The position numbers were made by a program, and so were the translations under genes. The notes beneath the pieces were generated by a model. It was not told the origin of the DNA. It searched no databases and saw only the letters and a program-made list of their open reading frames with translations. From Promicromonospora iranensis (GTDB lineage Bacteria > Actinomycetota > Actinomycetes > Actinomycetales > Cellulomonadaceae), in assembly GCF_028994805.1 (NCBI RefSeq), contig NZ_JAJQQP010000001.1:248001-312000 (forward strand): DNA of 64,000 nucleotides. The letters run 5' to 3'. How positions within the stretch are numbered: position 1 is the stretch's first letter; every line of letters starts with the position of its first letter. Of this stretch, positions 31,624-41,112 are shown one piece after another.

Positions 31624-32580
31624 ATGCGTATCGCTGCACCCATCGAGATCGGCCCGCTCGACGCCGACGCCCAGCAGGCCGTCCGAGACCTGGTGGCGGC
31701 CGCCGCGGCGCGCGACGGCGTGGCGCCGCTCTCCGAACAGCCGCTGCTCAACCTGGGGACGGACGCGGAGTGGATCACGCACGTCGTGGCCCACACCACG
31801 GCGGGCAGCACCATCGGCTACGTGCAGGTCGACCGCTCGGGCGAGACCGCGAGCGCCGAGCTGGTGATCCACCCGGAGCACCGCCGCAACGGGCACGGGC
31901 GCATGCTCCTCAAGACCGCCGAGCGTGACGCGACGCTCCCGTCCCGCTCGGGTGAACCCGGGCAGCACGGCAAGCACCTGCGGGTCTGGGCGCACGGCGA
32001 CCTCGAGCCGGCTCGCGAGTTCGCTCGGGCCGCGGGTCTGCGACCGGTGCGCGAGCTCCTCTTCCTGAGCCGCCCCGTCACGCAGGCCGCACCGACGGCG
32101 GCGCCGGAGCTTCCCGCGCCGCCTGCCGGCTACCGGCTGCGCACGTTCCGCCCGGGGTCGGACGACGATGCCTGGCTCCGCGTGAACGCCCGTGCGTTCG
32201 CGACCCACCCGGAGCAGGGCCGGATGACCCTCGACGACCTGCGGGCCCGGCAGGCCGAGGAGTGGTTCGACCCGGAGGGCTTCTTCCTGCTCGTGCCGGA
32301 GGGCGCCACCGAGCCGGCGGCGTTCCTGTGGACCAAGACGGAACCGGGCCAGCCGGACGGCGCCCGCGACGGCGAGATCTATGCGGTCGGTGCGGACCCG
32401 GACCACCAGGGCAAGGGCCTGGGCCGCCTGATGACCGACGTCGGGCTCGCGCATCTCGCGCGCGCCGGCGCGTCGCGCGCCGTGCTCTACGTGGAGGGCG
32501 ACAACAGGCCCGCTCGCGCGACGTACGAGCGGGCCGGGTTCACCCAGGCCGCCGTACACGTGCAGTATGCCCGCCCGTGA
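31624..32580 (+). CDS. mshD: Mycothiol synthase MshD (double GNAT acetyltransferase)
   Basis: Final step of mycothiol synthesis: acetyl-CoA acetylates Cys-GlcN-Ins. The 318-residue chain has two GNAT domains. The N-terminal half has [18 protein letters not shown]; the C-terminal, active half has [21 protein letters not shown] and [20 protein letters not shown], the MshD signature. Mycothiol is the main actinobacterial thiol, which supports the phylum call. The ATG at 31624 has GGAGG eight bases upstream; the earlier ATG at 31606 lies at the edge of the palindrome. Acs, immediately upstream, provides acetyl-CoA, though a terminator-like palindrome separates the two. Confidence 0.93.
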   Translation: MRIAAPIEIGPLDADAQQAVRDLVAAAAARDGVAPLSEQPLLNLGTDAEWITHVVAHTTAGSTIGYVQVDRSGETASAELVIHPEHRRNGHGRMLLKTAERDATLPSRSGEPGQHGKHLRVWAHGDLEPAREFARAAGLRPVRELLFLSRPVTQAAPTAAPELPAPPAGYRLRTFRPGSDDDAWLRVNARAFATHPEQGRMTLDDLRARQAEEWFDPEGFFLLVPEGATEPAAFLWTKTEPGQPDGARDGEIYAVGADPDHQGKGLGRLMTDVGLAHLARAGASRAVLYVEGDNRPARATYERAGFTQAAVHVQYARP

Positions 32581-32628
32581 CGGACGCTCTCCGAGAGCGT
32601 CACCCACTGTGTACCGAACGGTGACACC

Positions 32629-35163
32629 ATGAATGACATGAAGGACAGCGCTGGGCACACCTCCGCCAGGCCCCGGGACAAGAATGGTCGATTCATGAAG
32701 CAGAGCCCTCGCACGGCCGGCACGGAGAGCATGAACGGAACGCCGGACGGGCACCGGGACCGGCCAGGGAAGACGACCGACAAGCTGGCGACGGCCGAGG
32801 TCGCGGAGAAGACCAAGCAGGCCGCCGCGCCGACTCCGACGCCGACTCCTACGCCGGCTCCCGCGCCAGCGGTACCGCCGGAAGGCGCCTCGGCGGACGA
32901 CATCATGGACCCGCACTCCCTGGACGCGAGCCTGGCCGCGCACATCGCGGAGCACATCGCGGAGAGCCCCGAGGGGACCAGCCTGCTGGAGCCGGCGCTC
33001 CGCGGGCCGCTGCCGGTCGACCGGTTCGCGGACCGTGAGATGAGCTGGCTCGCGTTCAACCGGCGGGTGCTGGAGCTCGCGGAGGACCCGCGCATCCCGC
33101 TGCTGGAGCGCGTCCGCTTCCTGGCCATCTTCGCGTCGAACCTGGACGAGTTCTTCATGGTGCGCGTCGCGGGCCTGAAGCGCCGCATCGCGACCGGTAT
33201 CGCGGTCACGAGCGCGTCAGGGCTCAGCCCGCGCCAGGCGCTGTCGCGCATCTCGGAAGAGGCGCACTCGCTCATGGAGCGGCACGCCCGTGTCTTCGAG
33301 GACGAGGTGCAGCCCGCGCTGGCCGGCGAGGGGATCACGCTGGTGCACTGGGGCGAGCTGGACACCAAGGAGCAGGAGCGGCTGCACAAGTTCTTCCGCA
33401 AGCAGATCTTCCCGGTGCTCACACCGCTCGCGGTCGATCCGGCCCACCCGTTCCCGTACATCTCGGGCCTCTCGCTCAACCTCGCGGTCGTCGTCGCGAA
33501 CCCGGCGACGGGCAAGGAGCACTTCGCACGCGTCAAGGTGCCGCCGCTGCTGCCGCGCTTCATCGCGGTGGACGCGTCCGGCAAGCCGCGGCGCCCCGGC
33601 ACGAAGAAGGCCGACCCGCAGCGCGGGCCGCTCTCGTTCGTGCCGCTCGAGGAGGTCATCGCACAGCACCTCGACTACCTGTTCCCCGGCATGGAGGTGC
33701 GGGAGAGCCACACGTTCCGCGTCACCCGCAACGAGGACGTGGACGTGGAGGAGGACGACGCGGAGAACCTGCTCCAGGCCATGGAGAAGGAGCTGCTCCG
33801 GCGCCGGTTCGGGCCACCGGTACGGCTGGAGATCGCCAAGGACATCAGCCCGCGCATCCGCGACCTGATCGTCCGCGAGCTGGGGGTCAAGGACGAGGAG
33901 GAGGTCTACGAGCTGCCTGCTCTGCTGGACCTGACCGGCCTCAACCTCATCGCCGACCTCGACCTGACGTCGCTGCACTACCCGCCGTTCGTGCCGTCCA
34001 CGCACCGCCACCTCGCGGAGGTGGAGAGCTCCAAGCCGACCGACGTCTTCGCGGCGATCCGCCGCCGGGACATCCTGCTGCACCACCCGTACGACAGCTT
34101 CTCCACAAGTGTGCAGACGTTCCTGGAGCAGGCAGCGGCCGACCCCAACGTGCTGGCCATCAAGCAGACCCTGTACCGGACGTCGGGCGACTCCCCGATC
34201 GTGGACGCCCTGATCGACGCCGCCGAGGCGGGCAAGCAGGTACTGGCCCTGGTCGAGATCAAGGCCCGGTTCGACGAGGAGGCCAACATCTCCTGGGCCC
34301 GCAAGCTCGAAGAGGCGGGCGTGCACGTCGTCTACGGGATCGTGGGCCTCAAGACGCACTGCAAGCTGTCGCTCGTCGTGCGCCAGGAGCCCGACGGCTC
34401 GCTCCTGCGCTACTGCCACGTCGGCACGGGCAACTACCACCCCAAGACGGCGCGCCTGTACACCGACCACGGCCTGCTGACCTGCGACTCCGACGTCGGC
34501 CAGGATCTGACCCGCCTGTTCAACCAGCTCTCCGGGTACGCCCCCAAGTCGACGTTCCACCGCCTTCTCGTGGCGCCTCGCGCCGTGCGCTCGGGCCTGG
34601 TCGAGCGCATCGAGCGCGAGGCGAACGCCGCCCGCGCCGGCCACGAGGCGTGGGTCAAGATGAAGATCAACTCGGTGGTCGACGAGACCGTGATCGACGC
34701 CCTGTACCGGGCCTCCCAGGCCGGGGTGCAGGTCGATCTCGTGGTGCGGGGCATCTGCGCCCTACGCGTGGGCGTCCCGGGACTGAGCGAGAACATCCGG
34801 GTGCGCTCCATCCTGGGCCGCTTCCTGGAGCACTCACGCCTCTTCGCGTTCGCCAACGCGGTGGGCCCGGCCCTCGGCGAGGGGCCGGAGTCCGGCCCCG
34901 AGGTGTTCATCGGCTCGGCCGACCTGATGCACCGCAACCTCGACCGCCGGGTCGAGACGCTCATCCGGATCTCCGACCCGAACCACGTGGGCGAGCTGCT
35001 CGGCCTGCTGGACGAGTCGATGGCCGACACGACGGCGTCGTGGCACCTCCTGCCCGACGGCAGCTGGGAGCGCCCGTCCCCGGGAGCGGAGAGCAACGGC
35101 CTCCGCGACCTGCAGGCGGTCCTCATCCAGCGGCAGCGCCGTCGGCTCGAGCCCGCCCGGTGA
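32629..35163 (+). CDS. ppk1: Polyphosphate kinase 1
   Basis: Polymerises the gamma phosphate of ATP into polyphosphate. The 844 residues exceed the usual 690-740 because of a Thr/Pro/Ala-rich, probably disordered N-terminal extension of about 130 residues ([14 protein letters not shown]). The conserved part starts at [17 protein letters not shown]. The phosphohistidine region is in [19 protein letters not shown], with the second catalytic His near KTHCKLSLV. Start ATG 32629 (or 32638). The mutT1 gene overlaps its end (GTGA), as in the mycobacterial pair Rv2984-Rv2985. Cytoplasmic or membrane-associated. Confidence 0.96.
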   Translation: MNDMKDSAGHTSARPRDKNGRFMKQSPRTAGTESMNGTPDGHRDRPGKTTDKLATAEVAEKTKQAAAPTPTPTPTPAPAPAVPPEGASADDIMDPHSLDASLAAHIAEHIAESPEGTSLLEPALRGPLPVDRFADREMSWLAFNRRVLELAEDPRIPLLERVRFLAIFASNLDEFFMVRVAGLKRRIATGIAVTSASGLSPRQALSRISEEAHSLMERHARVFEDEVQPALAGEGITLVHWGELDTKEQERLHKFFRKQIFPVLTPLAVDPAHPFPYISGLSLNLAVVVANPATGKEHFARVKVPPLLPRFIAVDASGKPRRPGTKKADPQRGPLSFVPLEEVIAQHLDYLFPGMEVRESHTFRVTRNEDVDVEEDDAENLLQAMEKELLRRRFGPPVRLEIAKDISPRIRDLIVRELGVKDEEEVYELPALLDLTGLNLIADLDLTSLHYPPFVPSTHRHLAEVESSKPTDVFAAIRRRDILLHHPYDSFSTSVQTFLEQAAADPNVLAIKQTLYRTSGDSPIVDALIDAAEAGKQVLALVEIKARFDEEANISWARKLEEAGVHVVYGIVGLKTHCKLSLVVRQEPDGSLLRYCHVGTGNYHPKTARLYTDHGLLTCDSDVGQDLTRLFNQLSGYAPKSTFHRLLVAPRAVRSGLVERIEREANAARAGHEAWVKMKINSVVDETVIDALYRASQAGVQVDLVVRGICALRVGVPGLSENIRVRSILGRFLEHSRLFAFANAVGPALGEGPESGPEVFIGSADLMHRNLDRRVETLIRISDPNHVGELLGLLDESMADTTASWHLLPDGSWERPSPGAESNGLRDLQAVLIQRQRRRLEPAR

Positions 35164-36194
35164 CCGGCCGGCGGTCGGTGGTGGGCACGGGTCCGACGAC
35201 GACGGCCACCCCCACCACAGGTGTGCACACCCCGGTCATCATGACTGCCGGTGCGCTCGTCTGGCGCCGTCGGAACGGCGGGCTCCAGGTACAGCTGGTG
35301 CATCGCCCCCAGTACGACGACTGGTCGTGGCCCAAGGGCAAGCTCGAGGTCGGGGAGTCCTTCCAGGGCGCCGCGATCCGCGAGGTCGGTGAGGAGACGG
35401 GCAAGGAGATCGTGCTCGGCAGGCCCTTGCCGGGGCTCCAGTACCTCACGCCCGACGGCACGGTGAAGCGCGTGCACTACTGGGCGGCGCGCCGTGCCCG
35501 GCGGGGGCGCGACAGCGCGGCGCTCACGGCGCGTGCCCCCGTGGCGCCGGTCGACCGGGACGAGGTCGACCGGACCGAGTGGTTCGACGTGGACGAGGCC
35601 GAGCAGCGCCTCACCCGGACGTCCGACCGAGGCCCGCTGAACGCGCTGGTGGCCGCCGAGACCGAGGGCGTGCTCGACACCCGGACGCTCGTCATCGCGC
35701 GGCACGGCCGAGCGGTGCCGCGTACCGCCTGGCACGGCTCGGAACGGGACCGCCCCCTGACGCCGCTCGGCCACGGCCAGGCGGCCGCACTGGTCCCGGT
35801 GCTGGCGGCCTACGGCATCGAGCACGTGATCAGCTCCCGGTGGGAGCGGTGCGCCACCACCATCGACCCCTACGTGGGGGCCGCCGGCCTGCGGCCGAGC
35901 TACAGCGAGTACCTCACCGAGGCACAGCACGAGCGGTCGCCGTCGCGCGTCGCCGCCACCGTGCGCGACCTCCTGGAGGAGACCACGGAGTCCTCGGTGA
36001 TCTGCACCCATCGCCCGGTCCTGCCGACGGTGCTGGACGTTCTCGGCCAGCACGCATCGCGCACGGTGGCGGACGGGCTGCCGTCGACCGACCCGTTCCT
36101 CGAGCCGGGCGAGGTGCTGGTGGCGCACGTCGCCGACACCACCTCGGGACCGCGGGTGGTGGCCACCGAGAAGGTGAGCCCGCCGATCTGGTGA
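35160..36194 (+). CDS. mutT1: NUDIX hydrolase with histidine phosphatase domain (MutT1-type)
   Basis: A two-domain 344-residue enzyme. The NUDIX box [20 protein letters not shown] is complete. The second half is a histidine-phosphatase domain with [10 protein letters not shown] and SSRWERC and a late CTHRP. Mycobacterial MutT1 has this same layout and degrades 8-oxo-(d)GTP and diadenosine polyphosphates, cleaning the nucleotide pool. The GTG at 35160 shares its bases with the ppk1 stop (GTGA), which makes translational coupling likely, and the first 28 residues are a flexible Thr-rich leader before [12 protein letters not shown]. The fused arrangement and order ppk1-mutT1 are conserved in actinobacteria. 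Confidence 0.92.
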   Translation: MTGRRSVVGTGPTTTATPTTGVHTPVIMTAGALVWRRRNGGLQVQLVHRPQYDDWSWPKGKLEVGESFQGAAIREVGEETGKEIVLGRPLPGLQYLTPDGTVKRVHYWAARRARRGRDSAALTARAPVAPVDRDEVDRTEWFDVDEAEQRLTRTSDRGPLNALVAAETEGVLDTRTLVIARHGRAVPRTAWHGSERDRPLTPLGHGQAAALVPVLAAYGIEHVISSRWERCATTIDPYVGAAGLRPSYSEYLTEAQHERSPSRVAATVRDLLEETTESSVICTHRPVLPTVLDVLGQHASRTVADGLPSTDPFLEPGEVLVAHVADTTSGPRVVATEKVSPPIW

Positions 36195-36240
36195 CGGCCG
36201 TGGTGGACACACGCCCGACTTCGGCGCACTATCGGTCACC

Positions 36241-36876
36241 ATGAGCAGCGACCAACGACCTCCGAGACGGCCGGCCATGCTGGACCCCCGGGACGCCGAG
36301 GCGCTTCCCGGCGAGGTGGACCCCGCGCTGCGCGACGAGGTGGCGCACGCGACGGCACGAGCACTCGTGGACCGAGCACGCACCACCGAGGACCCGGCCG
36401 TGGTGGAACGACTCATCCACCTGGTGGAGAACGAAGGCCTCGACACGGTGGCGGGCCTGTGGGCGGACGCCGCAGCGGTCTCCCTGCCCGGCGCGCTCTG
36501 GCGGCTCTACGTGCTGCGTGAGTGGGTGCGCCGGGACATGGCTACCGTCATGCTCCGGTATCGGCTCGGTGTGGAAGCCGCACCGGTCCAGGAGGCCGTC
36601 GCGGGTGTCCCGAGCCCTCCGGAACCCGGTGACCTCCAGATCCTCGCCGACGCCGTCCTGTCCGGTGTCTTCACCGGTGACCTCGCCGTCGCCCTCGAAC
36701 GGGCCGGCGCGTTCTGCCGCATCCTCTCGACCGGAGCCGCGTTCGACGCGGACTCCCGCGAGGTCGCCGATCCCACCGGCGCCACCCGGATGACCCGTAG
36801 CGCCAGCTCCCTGCTGCGCACCGCGGAAGAGCTGGAACGAGCCGGAGGGCTGTGGCGGACCGGCTCGCTCGAGTAG
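36241..36876 (+). CDS. Conserved hypothetical actinobacterial protein
   Basis: A 211-residue soluble, helix-rich protein not recognised as a known family. After a short basic leader, residues 30-100 (LVDRARTTEDPAVVERLIHLVENEGLDTV and LWRLYVLREWVRRD) look like an all-helical domain; residues 125-190 (QILADAVLSGVFTGDLAVALERAGAFCRIL) are again helical. One Cys, no membrane segment or signal. It follows mutT1 by 46 bases with a TATCGG box near the ATG. Codon use is typical of its neighbours, so it is a real gene. No function is assigned. Confidence 0.8.
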   Translation: MSSDQRPPRRPAMLDPRDAEALPGEVDPALRDEVAHATARALVDRARTTEDPAVVERLIHLVENEGLDTVAGLWADAAAVSLPGALWRLYVLREWVRRDMATVMLRYRLGVEAAPVQEAVAGVPSPPEPGDLQILADAVLSGVFTGDLAVALERAGAFCRILSTGAAFDADSREVADPTGATRMTRSASSLLRTAEELERAGGLWRTGSLE

Positions 36877-37245
36877 GCCGGCGCCCTGTCAGGCACGTGC
36901 CAGACACGTGTCAGATGCTGTCGAGCAGGTGGTACGCACGAGCACTGTGACGTCCGACCCCCTTGGCAGATCAGCACACGCCATTAGGATGGTGCAGGCG
37001 ACGCCGGGCTGCGGAAGCCCCGGGCTCCACCTCAAGCCGCTACGAGCGGCCCCGCGCCGAGAGGCGCTCCCGGTTCGGCGTCGCTCCAACTTCCCTTCCT
37101 TCGGCCGACAAAGCCGTCGCCAGAACCTTGCTCGCGGGCCCGTACCGTTTGTCACGGGTTACCAAAGCGCAACCTTGCAAATTGGCGATGGTCGGCAACA
37201 GCTCTACGCTGAGCCTGTTCCAGAGCCCTCAGAACGGGAGCCCTC
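36877..37245. promoter_or_regulatory. Leader region of the DUF47-pit operon with a promoter-like element
   Basis: A 369-base stretch without a supported gene. TTGGCA (36963-36968) and TAGGAT (36985-36990) with a 16-base spacer form a sigma-70-type promoter. The following 250 bases hold several hairpins, for example GCCGCT-acg-AGCGGC near 37038, and two adjoining palindromes GGCACGTGCC and GACACGTGTC just upstream near 36895-36910. It may be a long structured leader of the phosphate genes or a small RNA. Confidence 0.45.
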
Positions 37246-37863
37246 GTGCGCCTTACTCCGCGCGACACCAAGTACTTCGACCTGCTCGCCGCACTCGCCC
37301 AGCACCTCGTCCAGGGCTCGTCCCTGCTGGCTGAGCTGCTCGGCGCGGACCGGGCGGGGCGGGAGAAGCTCGCCGAGGAGATGCACGAGGTCGAGCATCT
37401 CGCGGACGATGCCACGCACTCGATCATGCGGCGCCTCAACCAGACCTTCGTCACGCCGTTCGACCGCGAGGACATCTCGGGTCTCGCCTCGGCGCTGGAC
37501 GACTGCATGGACGAGATGGACGAGGCCGCCGAGCTCATCGTCCTCTACAAGGTGGATGCCCTTCCCGACCGCGTGTCGGAGCAGGTCCAGGTGCTGCAGC
37601 GCTGTGCGGAGCTGACGGCGGAGGCCATGCCCCGCCTGCGCTCGATGGACAAGCTCGCCGACTACTGGGTCGAGGTGAACCGGCTCGAGAACCAGGCGGA
37701 CAAGCTGCACCGCAAGCTCCTGGCCCAGCTCTTCGACGACCTGGCCGGCGACCCCGTGCTGCTCATGAAGCTGAAGGAGATCGTGGAGGTTCTCGAGAAC
37801 GCCGCGGACAGCTTCGAGAAGGTCGCGAACATGGTCGAGACCATCGCCCTCAAGGAGTCCTGA
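37246..37863 (+). CDS. DUF47/PhoU-like accessory protein of the Pit transporter
   Basis: A 205-residue all-helical cytoplasmic protein of the DUF47 (UPF0111, YkaA/PhoU-like) family. It begins RLTPRDTKYFDLLAALAQHL, has the family motif HEVEHLADDATHSIMRRLNQTFVTPFDREDI (read in two parts), and ends with EVLENAADSFEKVANMVE. Such proteins bind metal and pair with Pit-type phosphate transporters, probably tuning uptake. The GTG at 37246 has a GGGAG site. Its stop lies one base before the pit TTG start, so the pair is one operon. Confidence 0.92.
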   Translation: MRLTPRDTKYFDLLAALAQHLVQGSSLLAELLGADRAGREKLAEEMHEVEHLADDATHSIMRRLNQTFVTPFDREDISGLASALDDCMDEMDEAAELIVLYKVDALPDRVSEQVQVLQRCAELTAEAMPRLRSMDKLADYWVEVNRLENQADKLHRKLLAQLFDDLAGDPVLLMKLKEIVEVLENAADSFEKVANMVETIALKES

Positions 37864-37864
37864 G

Positions 37865-38869
37865 TTGGAGGTCGCGCTGGTCGTCCTCGTGGTGGCGCTC
37901 GCCCTGAGCTTCGACTACACCAACGGCTTCCACGACGCCGCCAACGCGATCGCGACGTCGGTCTCGACCCGGGCGCTCACCCCACGGGTGGCGCTCGTCA
38001 TGGCGGCCGCCATGAACTTCGCCGGTGCGCTCCTGGGCACCGAGGTGGCGGAGACCATCGCCACGTCGATCGTCAACCTCGGCGGCGCGGACACCCACGC
38101 CGAGCTGACGGTCGTGCTGTGCGCCCTGCTGGGCGCGATCACATGGAACCTCATCACGTGGTGGTTCGGCCTGCCGTCGTCGTCCACGCACGCCCTCATC
38201 GGCGGGCTGGTCGGCGCAGGGCTCGCCGGCGGCATGGGCGTCTACTGGTCGGCCATCGTCGACAAGGTGGTCCTGCCCATGATCATCTCGCCGCTCGTGG
38301 GCTTCGGCCTCGCGTTCGCCGTGATGATCGGCGTCATGTGGATCTTCCGCAACGTGGCCCCCGCCAAGGCGAACCGGCGCTTCCGGATCGCGCAGACCGC
38401 GTCCGCGGCGGCCATGGCGCTGGGGCACGGCCTCCAGGACGCGCAGAAGACGATGGGCGTCATCTACCTGGCGCTCCTGACCGTGGGCTGGGCCAACGCC
38501 GACGAGGGCATCCCGCTCTGGGTCAAGCTCTCCGCGGCGGCCGCCATCTCCGCGGGCACCTACGCGGGCGGCTGGCGCATCATGCGCACGCTCGGCCGCA
38601 AGATCATCGAGCTCGACCCGGCGCGCGGCTTCGTCGCCGAGTCCGTCTCCGCCCTCGTCCTGTACGTGAACGCGTTCGCACTGCACGCCCCGGTCTCCAC
38701 CACGCACACGATCACCTCGGCGATCATGGGCGTGGGGGCCACCCGCAGGCTCTCCGCCGTGCGCTGGGGCGTCGCCGGGAACATCGCCGTCGCGTGGGTC
38801 CTCACCATCCCTGCCGCCGCCCTGGTGGCGGCGCTCGCGACGTGGGCGCTCTTCCCGTTCCTGGCCTGA
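37865..38869 (+). CDS. pit: Inorganic phosphate transporter Pit
   Basis: A 334-residue secondary phosphate importer (PiT family) with about 9-10 membrane helices. It carries the inverted duplicated PiT signature: FDYTNGFHDAANAIATSVST in the first half and NAFALHAPVSTTHTITSAIM in the second, with the GLPSSSTHALIGGLVGAGLA repeat in between. The TTG at 37865 directly follows the DUF47 stop; the next methionine would cut off the first helix. It is a low-affinity, metal-phosphate symporter in known members. Polyphosphate kinase, 2.7 kb upstream, would be a natural sink for imported phosphate. Confidence 0.95.
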   Translation: MEVALVVLVVALALSFDYTNGFHDAANAIATSVSTRALTPRVALVMAAAMNFAGALLGTEVAETIATSIVNLGGADTHAELTVVLCALLGAITWNLITWWFGLPSSSTHALIGGLVGAGLAGGMGVYWSAIVDKVVLPMIISPLVGFGLAFAVMIGVMWIFRNVAPAKANRRFRIAQTASAAAMALGHGLQDAQKTMGVIYLALLTVGWANADEGIPLWVKLSAAAAISAGTYAGGWRIMRTLGRKIIELDPARGFVAESVSALVLYVNAFALHAPVSTTHTITSAIMGVGATRRLSAVRWGVAGNIAVAWVLTIPAAALVAALATWALFPFLA

Positions 38870-38953
38870 CCCGGACCAGCACCCGGGACGGGCCGGGTCA
38901 GAGACGCTTTTCACAACGGAGCGCTCCGCGCGCGACTCGCACCGGGTGAGACT

Positions 38954-38959
38954 TAGCAT
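38954..38959 (+). promoter_or_regulatory. Leaderless -10 box of the sugar porter gene
   Basis: TAGCAT seven bases before the ATG at 38967 with no Shine-Dalgarno. Confidence 0.5.
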
Positions 38960-38966
38960 CGATCGC

Positions 38967-40409
38967 ATGAGCACTACCCCCTCGGCCCCGACCGCCGGCG
39001 CCAGATCAGCCCACCGCAAAGCAACGGCCCTCGCCTTCGCCGCAGCGGTGGGCGGTTTCTTGTTCGGCTTCGACAGCTCCGTGATCAACGGCGCGGTGAA
39101 CGCCATCGAGGGCCAGTTCTCCCTGCACCCCTCGGTGACCGGCTTCGTGGTCGCCGTCGCGCTGCTCGGCTGTGCGCTGGGCGCGTGGGCCGGCGGGCGG
39201 CTGGCCGACCGCTGGGGCCGCACCCGGGTCATGGTGCTCGGCTCGATCCTGTTCTTCGTGTCGTCCATCCTGTCGGCCGTCGCGTTCTCCGCCTGGGACC
39301 TCGGCATCTGGCGCTTCATGGCCGGTGTCGGCATCGGTATCGCCTCGGTCATCGCGCCCGCGTACATCGCGGAGATCGCGCCCGCCGCCATGCGCGGCCG
39401 CCTCGGCTCGCTGCAGCAGCTCGCGATCACCGTCGGTATCTTCGCGGCGCTCCTCTCGGACCAGATCCTCGCCGAGTCGGCGGGCGGCGCCGCGAACGTG
39501 CTCTGGCTCGGCTGGGAGGCATGGCGCTGGATGTTCCTGGTGGCCGTGGTCCCTGCCGCCGTCTACGGCATCCTCGCGCTGCGCATCCCGGAGTCACCCC
39601 GCTACCTCGCGGCCAACGGCCGCGACGACGAGGCGCGTGCCGTCCTGGCCAGCGTGCTCGGCCCGGACGAGGACGTCGACGACCGCCTCGTCCAGATCCA
39701 CCGCAGCATCGCGATCGACGAGGCTAACGCCGCCCAGGCATCGCTCCGGGGCAACACCCTCGGGCTCAAGCCGATCGTCTGGGTGGGCATCCTGCTGTCG
39801 GTCTTCCAGCAGTTCGTCGGCATCAACGTGATCTTCTACTACTCGACGACGCTGTGGCAGGCTGTCGGGTTCGACGAGAGCCAGGCGTTCCTGGTCTCCA
39901 CCATCACCGCGGTCACGAACGTCGTGGTTACGTTCATCGCCATCGCACTCATCGACAAGGTGGGTCGCCGCCCGCTGCTGCTCGTCGGCTCGGCCGGCAT
40001 GACGGTGTCGCTGGGCCTGATGGCCATCGCCTTCACGCAGGCCACCGGCACCGGCGAAGACATCTCGCTCAGCGGGCCCTGGGGTGTGACCGCACTGGTC
40101 TGCGCCAACGCGTTCGTGGTCTTCTTCGGCGCCTCGTGGGGCCCGCTGGTGTGGGTGCTGCTCGGGGAGATGTTCCCGAACCGCATCCGCGCCGCCGCGC
40201 TGGGCGTCGCGGCCGCCATGCAGTGGATCGCCAACTTCGCCATCACCATGTCGTTCCCACCGATGCTGTCCGCGTTCGGCGCCAGCGTGCCGTACCTGAT
40301 GTACGCGTGCTTCGCGGCGCTGAGCTTCTTCTTCGTGCTCACCAAGGTGCGCGAGACCAAGGGCATGGAACTCGAGGACATGGGCGAGGAGAGCCACACC
40401 ACGACCTGA
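38967..40409 (+). CDS. MFS sugar porter family transporter
   Basis: A 480-residue sugar:H+ symporter of the SP family with 12 helices. It has GGFLFGFDSSVINGA in helix 1, the motif-A loop GGRLADRWGRTRVM, the RGRLGSLQQLAITVG segment, PESPRYLAANGR in the central loop, and the duplicated loop DKVGRRPLLLVGS. QQFVGINVIFYYS in helix 7 and the C-terminal MFPNRIRAAALG are SP hallmarks. It is expected to import a hexose, pentose or polyol. No sugar kinase or regulator lies beside it, so the substrate is open. A terminator hairpin follows. Confidence 0.93.
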   Translation: MSTTPSAPTAGARSAHRKATALAFAAAVGGFLFGFDSSVINGAVNAIEGQFSLHPSVTGFVVAVALLGCALGAWAGGRLADRWGRTRVMVLGSILFFVSSILSAVAFSAWDLGIWRFMAGVGIGIASVIAPAYIAEIAPAAMRGRLGSLQQLAITVGIFAALLSDQILAESAGGAANVLWLGWEAWRWMFLVAVVPAAVYGILALRIPESPRYLAANGRDDEARAVLASVLGPDEDVDDRLVQIHRSIAIDEANAAQASLRGNTLGLKPIVWVGILLSVFQQFVGINVIFYYSTTLWQAVGFDESQAFLVSTITAVTNVVVTFIAIALIDKVGRRPLLLVGSAGMTVSLGLMAIAFTQATGTGEDISLSGPWGVTALVCANAFVVFFGASWGPLVWVLLGEMFPNRIRAAALGVAAAMQWIANFAITMSFPPMLSAFGASVPYLMYACFAALSFFFVLTKVRETKGMELEDMGEESHTTT

Positions 40410-40436
40410 CCCGAGCACCGATCCAGCCGATCTACC

Positions 40437-40472
40437 ACGGCGCCGCCTCCACCACGGTGGGGGCGGCGCCGT
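40437..40472 (+). terminator. Hairpin terminator of the sugar porter gene
   Basis: 11-bp GC-rich arms ACGGCGCCGCC and complement, with an inner CCACC/GGTGG stem. 27 bases after the stop; followed by TTCTCG rather than a T-run. Confidence 0.65.
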
Positions 40473-40552
40473 TCTCGTGCGTCGGGCAGGCCGCTCGATC
40501 GCGGTGTCGCGCAGGTCACACGCGGGACGACCCAGCGGCATGCCGAGAACGC

Positions 40553-40592
40553 TTGCATTCGGCAACCATCGTTATATAGTTGCTTTAGGCAA
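40553..40592 (+). promoter_or_regulatory. marR promoter with two operator palindromes
   Basis: TTGCATTCGGCAA (40553-40565) and TTGCTTTAGGCAA (40580-40592) are two copies of TTGC-N5-GCAA, 27 bases apart. The promoter TTGCAT-N16-TATAGT (-35 at 40553, -10 at 40575-40580) is embedded, so a dimer on each site would cover the -35 and the start region. This is the classic arrangement for an autoregulated MarR repressor. Confidence 0.7.
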
Positions 40593-40608
40593 TCAATTGC
40601 GAGGCACG

Positions 40609-41112
40609 ATGACTTCCCCGTCCAGCCGGACGCCGTCCGGCACCGAAGCTCCGGCCGTCGCCCTGCTCGCCGCGCTCCAGAGCCTTTCGCGCGCCCAACG
40701 GGAAGCGGCGGCACGGATCGCCCACGAGCTCGACTGGCCCCGGTCCGGTGTGGCCGTGCTGCACCTGCTCTCCCGGTGCGGCCCAGCCTCCCTGACCGAC
40801 GTCGCGACACACCTGCGTGTCGACCTCTCCGTGGCGAGCCGCCAGGTCAGCACGATGGCCGACGCCGGCTACGTCGTCCGCACGGTCGACGCCGAGGACC
40901 GCCGGGTCCGCACGGTCGAGCTGACCGGTGCCGGACACGCCCTGGCGGCCGAGGCAGCCGAGCAGTACACGAACCTGATCGACCGGGCGTTCGCCGCCTG
41001 GTCGCCCGAAGACCTCGACGAGGCGACCCGCACGCTGGACCGCCTCGTCGACACCATCAGTGCGGACACCGCGCACCAGAGATCACCCCAGAACCAGCAG
41101 GAGTGTGCATGA
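40609..41112 (+). CDS. MarR family transcriptional regulator (exporter operon)
   Basis: A 167-residue winged-helix regulator: SGVAVLHLLSRCGPASLTDVATHL, recognition helix DLSVASRQVSTMADAGYV, and the wing DAEDRRVRTVELTGAG, all standard MarR landmarks. It is likely to bind the two TTGC-N5-GCAA palindromes in its own promoter and to be released by a ligand that the downstream exporter pumps out. The ATG at 40609 has a GAGGC site. Its stop overlaps the exporter ATG (ATGA), so both are made from one message. Confidence 0.93.
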   Translation: MTSPSSRTPSGTEAPAVALLAALQSLSRAQREAAARIAHELDWPRSGVAVLHLLSRCGPASLTDVATHLRVDLSVASRQVSTMADAGYVVRTVDAEDRRVRTVELTGAGHALAAEAAEQYTNLIDRAFAAWSPEDLDEATRTLDRLVDTISADTAHQRSPQNQQECA

